Made by a program: the position numbers and the translations under genes. This document shows positions 1-10,792 of a DNA stretch of 64,000 bases, in pieces (positions within the stretch are counted from its first letter, which is position 1; every line of letters begins with the position of its first letter). The stretch is taken from the NCBI GenBank assembly GCA_029339505.1, contig JAQISU010000032.1:6440001-6504000 (forward strand), written 5' to 3'. The notes beneath the pieces were generated by a model. It searched no databases. It was not told where the DNA came from and was given only the letters and a program-made list of their open reading frames with translations. The DNA comes from Unio delphinus (taxonomy: Eukaryota; Mollusca; Bivalvia; Unionida; Unionidae).

Positions 1-740
1 TACACTTTTTTCTGAAGCTGATTAAGATTCTGGATTAGATCTTTCAAATTATTTTTATTTTTAAAATACATATTAAACACGGCATATGGCGTCAAAATTG
101 CACTCCACATGCGAATCATTGTCTAGCGAGCAGGGTTAACTGAATGAAAACGTCTTGGCGATGTTTGCTTTATCGTTAATGCTGGAGTTGAAACCCATCC
201 AACTCCCACCTCTCGTACGATTCGGCCGTGGAAACAATAATTTAGTTACAACCATTATACACAAGATTTCAGAAGATTCACCCAGGATATATATCGTTTC
301 ATACACGCGTTGTTTTTCACATGGGTTCTTTCTGCATGTTTCCGTTTTGACTTCAACAATGTCAGTGTTAATGAGCAAAAACAAAGGCTCTCACTAGGTC
401 AAAGAGATAACTATGGTTAATGTGTGACAGTCTGGGGGATCCGAGGCGATGGAGCAGAAAGTGATTTTATTGTCCGGAAATATATCTCTTTTACTGCAAG
501 ACCACCAGAGCTTTGTTGGAAGTTGTGTACAAGAAGGGCATATACAAAAACATTAAACGAATTAATATTCCCCAATGGATCTCAAAAATAGGTATTGAAA
601 CTGGAAATATTACAAAACTGTTTAAAATATCATCAGAAATCTGCTATTGTAGGTGGCAGGTGAGCTGGAAATAGTCCACATACTTTTAACCGAAGTGGTA
701 TAATGTACCACTATTAAATTTTCAAAATCTAAGGAAACAT
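1..740. repeat. Left copy of a diverged ~0.6 kb duplication
   Basis: Positions about 90-520 match about 1800-2220 in the same orientation, with many substitutions and small indels. Shared landmarks include a 'gaagattcaccca' block (272 and 1972), 'cacatgggttcttt' (319 and 2017), 'gtcagtgttaatgagc' (361 and 2059) and 'gaccaccagag' (501 and 2201). Short open frames occur in both copies but are not conserved between them, so I see no gene. The origin of the repeat is not recognisable. Confidence 0.6.
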
Positions 741-756
741 TCTTCTTCTTCTTCTT

Positions 757-787
<31 letters not shown>

Positions 788-812
788 TTATTATTATTAT
801 TATTATTATTAC
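741..812. repeat. Compound (TTC)n-(TTA)n microsatellite
   Basis: A run of TTC/CTT triplets passes directly into a run of ATT/TTA triplets. It is simple-sequence DNA and codes for nothing. Confidence 0.95.
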
Positions 813-1334
813 TAGGAATACGTCGAAGTATTACCTTGATCCTGAAATGGAATATCCTACAAAGGAGTTAGACGGAACAAACCGGGAAGGCAAAGTGATA
901 ATTCGTGAAGATAAACTAAACTGAACTACTTGTGATTCGAAAAATAATACATAATGAAGCTATCTAAAAGTAGATTTTGAGATCACTGGAGCACCACTAT
1001 CCCGCACTAAAAATTGCGACACTCACGTGATACCCGTCACCCCACTTGTCTTTATCTGAAAAGAAGAGCTAGGTAATTTTCTTTTTTAATGGATATACAA
1101 AGAATGTTGTACTTTTCGAAGGGAACACATATATCGTTTCTTGTGTGAAAAAAGTCATCAAGCTTCGTGTTTAGTAGGAATGAATATACAAAACACTGTG
1201 GTTTGTTTGTTTATTTCTTTGACTAGGATTTTTAACGTAGCATTAAAAAATTTTCAATCATATCACTACGATGTCTGCATTGGGGCAGTTTATAGTGATG
1301 TCTATCACTGGGACATCATGGGGACATTTTTGTA
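813..1334. other. Non-coding stretch, no feature recognised
   Basis: The DNA is AT-rich with no convincing open frame, splice structure or repeat. It precedes a SINE fragment. Confidence 0.5.
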
Positions 1335-1400
1335 AATCTTTTGGTATGACTCGGCCGGGATCGAACCCCATGACCTCCCGCTTCTAAGTTGTTCTTGAAC
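1335..1400 (-). mobile_element. tRNA-derived SINE fragment
   Basis: On the minus strand this segment contains a box B-like motif (GGTTCGATCCCGG) inside a head reading 'gggaggtcatggggttcg'. This layout is typical of tRNA-derived SINE promoters in molluscs and other invertebrates. Only the box B side is clear. The tail and target duplications were not found, so I call it a fragment. Confidence 0.5.
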
Positions 1401-1779
1401 ATGAAATTAAATAATTAAATTAAACAGTTGTGTAATGGTTGCATGAAATGACAAAATCATCTCGTCTCACGCATGTATTCTTAATAAAGAACGATGTAAA
1501 TTTAGACCCTTAATATTTACATCATACAATTTCAGGACCAAGAAAAATTACTGAGTAAACCATACTGACATTATTACAAGATGCTTTACAGCCATACGCA
1601 ATTACAGATGATTTCCATTCAATTAAATAAAAAAGATATAGAGCACGATATTTTAAAAATACCCACCTTACATGTATCTGATATATCCAACTGGACAATT
1701 ACACGCTTGAACAGTGTAAACAAATTTGAATAAATTATTCACAATTTTGATAAACTGTGGAAAATTCCAGATTCGATTT

Positions 1780-2400
1780 TCCCTTGTATTAAACATCACA
1801 TGGAAAACACAGCACAAATGTACCACACATGCGAATCCATGCCTTGCAAACACGTATAACTGAATAAAGTCTTGGTGATGTTTCTTTTTGCATGCTGGAG
1901 TGGATACCCCCCATAAGATTTGGCACTGGAAATATAAATTTTGCCAAGATAATTTAGCTAAAACATATCAGAAGATTCACCCAGGGTATATCTCGTTTCA
2001 TTCACGCGATGTTCTTCACATGGGTTCTTTGTGCATGATTTTGTTTGTCTATGACAACGTCAGTGTTAATGAGCAAAAACAAAGGCTCACAAGAAATCAA
2101 AGAGATAGCTATGCATAGTGTGTGTATTCGGTTTGGGGGATCCGAGGCGACGGAGCAGAAAGTGACTTCATTGTCCCGAACTATATCTCTTACACTGCAA
2201 GACCACCAGAGATTTGTTGCAAGTTGTGGGGGAAAATACCCTCCAGGAGATCATAGAAAACAATAGCGAAAACAAAAATATTCCCCAAAGGGTCTCGGAA
2301 ATGTTTCTTGACTCTGAAAATATTACACGTCTTAAAAAAAGTATAATCCGAATTCTTCTAGGTTTTATGTCTGGTTAACTGCACGAGCTTCACATATTTA
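1780..2400. repeat. Right copy of the diverged ~0.6 kb duplication
   Basis: This is the partner of the block at about 90-680, offset by about 1.7 kb in direct orientation. Reading frames are not shared between the two copies, which argues against a coding function. Confidence 0.6.
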
Positions 2401-2448
2401 CAACCCAAAGCGGTATCTTGTATGGGATCTTTTATTGTCAAACTAGAC

Positions 2449-2508
2449 ATTATTATTATCTTCTTCTTCTTCTTTTTCTTCTTCTTCTTCTTCTTCTTCT
2501 TCTTCTTC

Positions 2509-2565
<57 letters not shown>
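2449..2565. repeat. Compound (TTC)n-(GTA)n microsatellite
   Basis: CTT/TTC triplets to about 2507 are followed by a long GTA run. The open frame through it gives only poly-Leu and poly-Ser and is a composition artefact. Confidence 0.95.
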
Positions 2566-3530
2566 TTGAGAATTCTTCAATATATCTTATAAACTGTTTT
2601 TATATGGTATTTTCACTAGATTATAATCTAAGTATATCGACCACTTTCCAAAAGAGATGGTATGTTGACAACTGGCATGGACTTTACTTATATGATGCAT
2701 TTGATACTAGGCTGCATTGTCCTAACTAGTTTGATGCGTTTGATAAAAACATTCTTCCAAGGATGGGAACGCGATGTTTATGTAAATAACAATAAGTAAA
2801 ATAAAAAGTAAGCATCAAATTTGTACGTCTCAAAATGGCTGGTAAATACGAAGAAACTGGATATAATTGATATGCTTGATACATTGTATAAGTAAACTTA
2901 CCTAATAGGTTTATTGATGTTGTGTTTTGAAAACATAATATGCGAAGCACATTTAATTTCAAATAAAGCATAAATGAACATCTCTGTCTTGTATTAATGC
3001 TGAATGTGAAAGCTGGTATCAAACTGGTCATAAGACTCAAGGCTAAACATAATTTCAGCTATGTTCTGCCTCAACCATCTCAATCACCAAAACAGGAAAA
3101 GAACATAATAGATCATTTCAGGGCCAAGTGATGTGCAGCTCTCGAACACACCTCTGGTAAACACGAGCAGTTTGTTACTTATATTGTCCAGTTGGATCTG
3201 ATGACGTCAATAGCGTCAGGAATAATGTAATTTATTTTTATCCCATGTCATTTGAGTGGTCGCTCTCCCCACTCTCATTTATCTTTGCTTGTTTACGACA
3301 TGCCAACATTCGTGATAGCCGGCTGTCGTTATTTTTACAGCGCCAAATTGAGTGATAAAAGCATTGAAACTGTTTATTTTGCTACCGATTTCGTAGTATG
3401 CGATCGTTCAAAAGACAGTGATACAAGTATTCCACCCTTTAATGATATTACTAGCAGACTAAAGTTTCACATTTAAAAAGTTTGATGTATGAAATCATCT
3501 TTTCAACTCTTCTTCAGTTCCAAGTATTTA
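2566..3530. other. Intergenic DNA before the GTPase array, no gene seen
   Basis: Open frames here are short and show no family motif. The sequence becomes recognisably part of the array near 3530, where text shared with every later unit begins ('gcattcctggttgggaaag'). Confidence 0.5.
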
Positions 3531-4604
3531 CCAAGAAAATAAAAGAAACAAAATTGCATTCCTGGTTGGGAAAGAGTAAATAAAATAATACGATAGATTC
3601 AATGCAATAACCGGATTCTACACCGTACTAACATACCTTTTATCAATGGGAATCAATTGCATTATCATACATGCTAGAAAATGTTAATTCGTACTTAATG
3701 GAAATTCGCACACGGTCTATGAAATCTGAAATAACTCTGTACGGATGCGAATTAATTTTACTAGGTCGACATAAGGGTGTGTTTGCTACGCACGGAGTCC
3801 AATACTACAGACTGAGTGACATCATGTTTTGGGTGATGTGTGCATGGTCGAGATGGTATATGGATTGCTGCTTACAATAACGGCGATGGGTGCCGTTTAC
3901 CTACGGACACCGTGTTTAAATCTATGTAAATCTAATTTTACATAGACATCTTCCGTGATAATAACGTCCACCCTTTCTCTGTCTTTCTCTGAGGCGCACA
4001 TACTTCGTAATCAAGAGGAAACCTCAATCCTGGTATTTCTTGTTTTCTGTCTTCACGCTTACTCCGCATCAACTTTTCAGCAAAGCGAAATCAAAGTTTT
4101 CTTCAAAAACGTACAGATACAAACAGATAGTTTCCAAATTCAGCAACTGATTAAAATAAACATTTCTACTTCGTCTTAGCACCGACATAGTACTTAGTAA
4201 TTTGTTTTTAATATAGTTATAAAGAAAAATTGATTGTATTTTTAATATGATTTTCCAAATATTCTTTATTTCATCCAAGCGTATTAAACATAGATCTTGC
4301 AGTAAATAAATAGTCAATACGGTTTTAATGGAAATCAAAAGCAATTCGAATTCCCAAACATCCTTTGAAAAACATACCCAAAAAACCTTCCACAATATGT
4401 CATTACTTCTTAAAATAAACGTTAACATTTTCGCTTCCAAAGTTTGTTTTGTATATTCGATAAAACATTCCAAACAAAACCTTAACAGACAAAGGCAATG
4501 TTCCCCTTGCACTCTGAAAATAATACCTCACCAGGAGACCTATAATTCACAGCGGTGGCCCTCCACTATGATATATTTTGGACGAGACTCAAGAACTTAG
4601 GTTG

Positions 4605-4613
4605 TATAAATAG
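4605..4613 (+). promoter_or_regulatory. TATA box of GTPase copy 1
   Basis: TATAAATAG lies 102 bp before the start codon, in a block conserved ahead of all six copies. This copy has 'ggttgtataaa' where the others have 'gggagtataaa'. Confidence 0.75.
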
Positions 4614-4706
4614 AAGCACAACTGGTAAGGCAAATCAGTCTGTTCTCGACTACTAGCTGAAAGACACTTCAGTACTAAAATTATTTAAACCTACCTTTCT
4701 GCAACA

Positions 4707-5513
4707 ATGGTTGTTAAAGCTGAGGAGAAGAAAAGTGTGCAGTGCACATTGGTTGGTGATGCCATGATTGGTAAGAGCACCATGGCTCAGTCCTTCATGG
4801 AAGAACAACATCCACAGGGATATGTAGCCACAGTCTTTGATAGCTATGCAGGTAATTATCTGTTAACATTATTTCTAAGTCTAATGAGTTAAACAAATAT
4901 ACAGAAACGAAATCTTTCTTCATCTTTTACTTATTCTGGAAGAAGTTCATTGTCACAAATTCAAAATAGATATGTAAAAGTTAAAAGATAAAAAAAATTG
5001 ATGTTCAGTAATTTAAATTCATATTGATTCATCATCAAAAACTTATGTCATTTTAATTTTATCATTTCAGGAGCCCACGAATTGGCTGGAGACAAGTTTA
5101 GCATTACCATCATGGACTCTGCTGGTCAACATGATTATGAAAATATGCGAGCCGGAACATACAAAGAAAGTGAGGTCCTCGTTCTTTGCTATTCATGCGT
5201 CGACCGAGATTCGTTTGACAGCATCCAAGATTTCTGGGTGCCCGAGATGAAGCATTACATGAGAAAGAGAAAACCCGTCATCCTTGTGGCAACTCAAACC
5301 GACCTGAGAAATAATTGCAAAAAGACCTCTGATGCTTGCGTCAGCAACGAAGAGGGTGTTACCCTGGCCCATCAGATAGGCGCTGAGAGCTTCCTAGAGT
5401 GTACCTCCATGGACTGCAATACGGTTAAAGATGTGTTTGAGACTGTGATAACATCTGCTCTTAGATATCGTAAGAAGAAGGGCAACATTGTTCAAAGAAT
5501 CTTTGGAAAATGA
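4707..5513 (+). CDS. Atypical Rho/Cdc42-like small GTPase, array copy 1
   Basis: The CDS joins 4707-4851 and 5071-5513 across a 219 bp phase-1 GT-AG intron, giving 195 residues (Rho family usually about 190-200). The start ATG lies in 'caacaatgg'. Motifs: P-loop GDAMIGKS at 17-24; switch I with Thr42 in YVATVFD; switch II DSAGQ at 64-68; base-binding TQTD at 123-126, the Cdc42-type form; ECTSM at 158-162 in place of the usual ECSAL. Ala19 sits at the Ras Gly12 position, where substitutions usually slow GTP hydrolysis, while the Gln61 equivalent (Gln68) is kept. The Rho insert is about six residues shorter than in Rac1. The C-terminus is basic (RYRKKKGNIVQRIFGK) with no cysteine and no CAAX box, so prenylation is not expected. 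Residue 5 is Ala in this copy only. AATAAA follows at 5895. Expected role: GTP-dependent signalling switch; partners unknown. Confidence 0.88.
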
Positions 5514-5703
5514 ACTGAACTTGATCACTGACTCATTCGCTATTGAGTCTTGACACTATCCATTTTCATCATCATTGATGAAAAAGAGCTTCGCTGAGCC
5601 ATAAATGGTGGCCCTGTTGTTGGAGCAATTCCAGAAACTGAAGTGGCTGTTGGGAATAGATTTAATTTGGTGACCGGACATCGACGGTGTTCTGGTGATG
5701 TTG

Positions 5704-5749
5704 CCACGTTTACGACGTGGCGGAGATATCGTTACCGTGATGATATCTC
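5704..5749 (+). promoter_or_regulatory. Two adjacent hairpins in the 3' UTR (copy 1)
   Basis: CCACGT pairs with ACGTGG around a 5-nt loop. Two bases later GAGATATC pairs with GATATCTC around an 11-nt loop. Both stems recur intact downstream of all copies, at 8747-8792, 11785-11830, 14805-14850, 18526-18571 and 22405-22450, although nearby bases vary. Function is unknown; an RNA stability or processing element is one possibility. Confidence 0.5.
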
Positions 5750-6465
5750 AAAGAAATATGACTGTCATAGTCTCAATTTAATGTGAGATTGTACTAGAAA
5801 GAAACTATTATACTGTCAGAGACTCATCAGACATTATAGTGAATATATTGGATTTACATAACATGCATGTGTGATTTTATTTTATATATGTTAGAATAAA
5901 TCATAGCAGCGATTTTACTAATAATTATATAATAACCAATAATTTTGGATCTTAATTGAACCATGATTACAAATTGTTGAGATTGTCTTGAAATATGTCT
6001 TTAAATCATTTATATTTTAACCCATTAGTAGAAAACAATAAAAATGTGAAATATGAATACCTTTCTCTTTTTCCTTCAATTCTTTTATTTGATATAAAAT
6101 GTCCATTCTTATGTAATTCGTTTACCCACTTTGACAAGGATACATACAGATACAAATGCATCCAGCTACTTCTTTAGAGCATAATACGTTACGATAAATT
6201 TACATTAAAACAAACACATCTAAATAACAGAGACCTCGTCCATAACAACAATGTCACTTGCTCTAGATTTCTCTCTTCCTCTATATCTTACTCATGCATA
6301 CTAACGTACCCACTTCATAATCCTGTAGAATTATCAACACAATATTCCTTGCTTTCTCTCTTCACAGCTGCATCTCTTTCGGAGCATGTCGAAACAAGAT
6401 GGTGGACAGAAATGCACACATACATACCTACACACCTCAATACCAACCTCAGTCTCTGCCTACAT
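5750..6465. other. 3' UTR end and spacer of unit 1
   Basis: This stretch contains the poly(A) signal at 5895-5900 and then AT-rich spacer almost identical to the same stretch of unit 2 (about 8790-9500). The 60-codon open frame at 5995 is identical in unit 2 but is not kept in units 3-6, so I do not call it a gene. Confidence 0.6.
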
Positions 6466-6524
6466 ACATACATACATACATACATACATACATACATACA
6501 TACATACATACATACATACATGTA
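6466..6524. repeat. (CATA)n microsatellite, unit 1
   Basis: A run of CATA repeats found at the same place in every unit: 9503-9556, 12541-12593, 15580-15676, 19250-19571 and 23163-23211. Confidence 0.95.
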
Positions 6525-7655
6525 CATACATACACACACGATACTGAATAATTAAACATTCTTAACATATGGGTCGCACTTGCAAGAAAAGAAAAAGAAA
6601 CAAATTTGCATTCCTGGTTGGGAAAGAGTAAATAAAATTATATGTTAGATACATTGCATTAAGTAGATTCTACACCATACTAACATACCTATTATCAATG
6701 GGAAAAAAAGGCATAATCATACAAACTAGAAAATATTAATTCGTACTTAACGGAAATTCGAGAATGATCTATGAAATCTGAAATAACTGTGTACGGATGC
6801 GAATTAATTACTAGGTCGACATGCGGGTTTGTTTTGCTACGCACGGAGTCAATAGCAATGACTGAGTGACATCATATTTTGGGTAGTGTGTGCATGGTCC
6901 AGATATTATATGGATTGCTGCTTACAGGCACGGCGATGGGTGCCGTTTACCTAGGGAGCCCGTGTTTAAATCAATGTACATCTAATTTGTCATAGACAAC
7001 TTCCGTAATAATATCGTTCCCTCTTTCTCTGTCTTTCTCTCAGGCGCGCATACTTTGTAATCAAGACGAAATCTCAATCCTGGTATTTCTTGTTTTCTGT
7101 CTTCACGTTTACTCCGCATCAACTTTTCACGAAAGCGAAAGCAAAGTTTTCTTCAAAAATGTACAGAAACATACAGATAATTTGCAAACTCACCAACTAA
7201 TAAAAATAAATATTTCTCCTTCGTCTTAACACCGTCTTAGTACGTAGTAATCTGTTTTTAAAAGTGTTAAAAAGAGAAAAACGATTTTATTTTTAATGAG
7301 ATTTTCCAAATATTCTTTATTTCATACAAGAGTATTAAACATGGATCTTGCAGTAAATAAATAGTGGTTACAGTTTCCATGGAAATTGAGATCAATTAGA
7401 ATTCCCAAGGATCTCTTATAAAACATACCCAATAAACCTTCCACAATCTATCAGTACTTCCTAAAATAATCTTTAACATTTTCGCTTCCAAAGTTTGCTT
7501 TGTATATTCGATAAAACATTCCAAACAAAACCTTAACAGACAAAGGCAATGTTACCCTTGCACTCTGAAAATAATACCTCACCAGGAGACCTATATTTCA
7601 CAGCGGTGGCCCTCCACTATGATATATTTTGGACGAGACTCAAGAACTTAGGGAG

Positions 7656-7664
7656 TATAAATAG
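7656..7664 (+). promoter_or_regulatory. TATA box of GTPase copy 2
   Basis: TATAAATAG lies 102 bp before the ATG, in the same setting as copy 1. Confidence 0.75.
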
Positions 7665-7757
7665 AGGCACAACTGGTAAGGAAAATCAGTTTGTTCTCGA
7701 CTACTAGCCGAACGACACTTCAGTACTAAAACTATTTAAGCCTACCTATCTGCAACA

Positions 7758-8561
7758 ATGGTTGTTAAAGTTGAGGAGAAGAAAAGTGTGCAGTGCACAT
7801 TGGTTGGTGATGCCATGATTGGTAAGAGCACCATGGCTCAGTCCTTCATGGAAGAACAACATCCACAGGGATATGTAGCCACAGTCTTTGATAGCTATGC
7901 AGGTAATTATCTGTTTACTTTATTTCCAAGTCTAAATAGTTAAACAAATATATAGAAATGAAATCTTTCTTCATCTTTTACGTATTCTGGAAGAATTTCA
8001 TTGTCGCAAATGCACAATACATATTTATAGTTAAATGTTTTAAAACTGTAGTTCAGTCTTTTAATTTCATTTTGATTCATCATCAAAAACTTATGTCATT
8101 TTAATTTTATCATTTCAGGAGCCCACGAATTGGCTGGAGACAAGTTTAGCATTACCATCATGGACTCTGCTGGTCAACATGATTATGAAAATATGCGAGC
8201 CGGAACATACAAAGAAAGTGAGGTCCTCGTTCTTTGTTATTCATGCGTCGACCGAGATTCGTTTGACAGCATCCAAGATTTCTGGGTGCCCGAGATGAAG
8301 CATTACATGAGAAAGAGAAAACCCGTCATCCTTGTGGCAACTCAAACCGACCTGAGAAATAATTGCAAAAAGACCTCTGATGCTTGCGTCAGCAACGAAG
8401 AGGGTGTTACCCTGGCCCATCAGATAGGCGCTGAGAGCTTCCTAGAGTGTACCTCCATGGACTGCAATACGGTTAAAGATGTGTTTGAGACTGTGATAAC
8501 ATCTGCTCTTAGATATCGTAAGAAGAAGGGCAACATTGTTCAAAGAATCTTTGGAAAATGA
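7758..8561 (+). CDS. Atypical Rho/Cdc42-like small GTPase, array copy 2
   Basis: Exons 7758-7902 and 8119-8561 flank a 216 bp intron, encoding 195 residues. The protein differs from copy 1 only at residue 5 (Val instead of Ala). Exon 2 has one obvious synonymous change (tgc to tgt near 8236), while the intron carries many more differences from copy 1. All motif peculiarities are kept: Ala at the Gly12 position, TQTD, no CAAX. The 3' UTR lacks about 9 bp present in copies 1 and 3 (near 8690). The poly(A) signal is at 8938-8943. An intact frame, intact splice sites and the own promoter argue that it is expressed. Confidence 0.88.
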
Positions 8562-9502
8562 ACTGAACTTGATCACTGACTCATTCGCTATTGAGTCTTG
8601 ACACTATCCATTTTCATCATCATTGATGAAAAAGAGCTTCGCTGAGCCATAAATGGTGGCCCTGTTGTTGGAGCAATTCCAGAAACTGGATGTTGGGAAT
8701 AGATTTAGTTTGGTGACCGGACATCGACGGTGTTCTGGTGATGTTGCCACGTTTACGACGTGGCGGAGATATCGTTACCGTGATGATATCTCAAAGAAAT
8801 ATGACTCTTATAGTCTCAATTTAATGTGAGATTGTACTAGAAAGAAACTATTATACTGTCAGAGACTCATCAGACATTATAGTGAATATCTTGGATTTAC
8901 ATTACATGCATGTGTGATTTTATTTTATATATGTTAGAATAAATCATAGCAGCGATTTTACTAATAATTATATAATAACCAATAATTTTGGATCTTAATT
9001 GAACCATGATTACAAATTGTTGCGATTGTCTTGAAATATGTCTTTAAATCATTTATATTTTAACCCATTAGTAGAAAACAATAAAAATGTGAAATATGAA
9101 TACCTTTCTCTTTTTCCTTCAATTCTTTTATTTGATATAAAATGTCCATTCTTATGTAATTCGTTTACCCACTTTGACAAGGATACATACAGATACAAAT
9201 GCATCCAGCTACTTCTTTAGAGCATAATACGTTACGATAAATTTACATTAAAACAAACACATCTAAATAACAGAGACCTCGTCCATAACAACAATGTCAC
9301 TTGCTCTAGATTTCTCTCTTCCTCTATATCTTACTCATGCATACTAACGTACCCACTTCATAATCCTGTAGAATTATCAACACAATATTCCTTGCTTTCT
9401 CTCTTCACAGCTGCATCTCTTTCGGAGCATGTCGAAACAAGATGGTGGACAGAAATGCACACATACATACCTACACACCTCAATACCAACCTCAGTCTCT
9501 GC

Positions 9503-9556
9503 CTACATACATACATACATACATACATACATACATACATACATACATACATACAT
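9503..9556. repeat. (CATA)n microsatellite, unit 2
   Basis: A tetranucleotide tract at the end of unit 2, followed by the start of unit 3. Confidence 0.95.
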
Positions 9557-10690
9557 GTACATACATATACACACGATACTGAATAATTAAACATTCTTAA
9601 CATATGGGTCGCACTTGCAAGAAAAGAAAAAGAAACAAATTTGCATTCCTGGTTGGGAAAGAGTAAATAAAATTATATGTTAGATACATTGCATTAAGTA
9701 GATTCTACACCATACTAACATACCTATTATCAATGGGGAAAAAAGGCATAATCATACAAACTAGAAAATATTAATTCGTACTTAACGGAAATTCGAGAAT
9801 GATCTATGAAATCTGAAATAACTGTGTACGGATGCGAATTAATTACTAGGTCGACATGCGAGTTTGTTTTGCTACGCACGGAGTCAATAGCAATGACTGA
9901 GTGACATCATATTTTGGGTAGTGTGTGCATGGTCCAGATATTATATGGATTGCTGCTTACAGGCACGGCGATGGGTGCCGTTTACCTAGGGAGCCCGTGT
10001 TTAAATCAATGTACATCTAATTTGTCATAGACAACTTCCGTAATAATATCGTTCCCTCTTTCTCTGTCTTTCTCTCAGGCGCGCATACTTTGTAATCAAG
10101 ACGAAATCTCAATCCTGGTATTTCTTGTTTTCTGTCTTCACGTTTACTGTGCATCAACTTTTCACGAAAGCGAAAGCAAAGTTTTCTTCAAAAATGTACA
10201 GAAACATACAGATAATTTGCAAACTCACCAACTAATAAAAATAAATATTTCTCCTTTGTCTTAACACCGTCTTAGTACGTAGTAATCTGTTTTTAAAAGT
10301 GTTAAAAAGAAAAAAACGATTTTATTTTTAATGAGATTTTCCAAATATTCTTTATTTCATACAAGAGTATTAAACATGGATCTTGCAGTAAATAAATAGT
10401 GGTTACAGTTTCCATAGAAATTGAGATCAATTAGAATTCCCAAGGATCTCTTATAAAACATACCCAATAAACCTTCCACAATCTATCAGTACTTCCTAAA
10501 ATAATCTTTAACATTTTCGCTTCCAAAGTTTGCTTTGTATATTCGATAAAACATTCCAAACAAAACCTTAACAGACAAAGGCAATGTTCCCCTTGCACTC
10601 TGAAAATAATACCTCACCAGGAGACCTATATTTCACAGCGGTGGCCCTCCACTATGATATATTTTGGACGAGACTCAAGAACTTAGGGAG

Positions 10691-10699
10691 TATAAATAG
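10691..10699 (+). promoter_or_regulatory. TATA box of GTPase copy 3
   Basis: TATAAATAG lies 102 bp upstream of the ATG. Confidence 0.75.
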
Positions 10700-10792
10700 A
10701 GGCACAACTGGTAAGGAAAATCAGTTTGTTCTCGACTACTAGCCGAACGACACTTCAGTATTAAAACTATTTAAGCCTACCTATCTGCAACA

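Noticed and set aside
2418..2729. Poly-Leu/poly-Ser protein
   Set aside because: The composition comes only from TTC and GTA microsatellites.
4707..4892. 61-residue open frame as a complete small protein
   Set aside because: It is exon 1 read through the donor site. The P-loop continues in phase into exon 2 after a GT-AG intron, and the same holds in all copies.
4857..5070. Read-through of the GTPase without an intron
   Set aside because: Stops occur soon after the donor site in every copy, and splicing restores a full Rho fold with a conserved phase-1 junction.
5995..6177. 60-codon frame identical at 9038-9220
   Set aside because: It lies in spacer that is nearly identical between units 1 and 2 and is not open in units 3-6.
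6315..6555. Opposed open frames rich in Tyr-Val-Cys-Met and His-Thr-Tyr-Ile
   Set aside because: They are translations of the (CATA)n microsatellite. The same applies at 9358-9603, 12405-12705, 15461-15749, 19153-19683 and 23047-23382.
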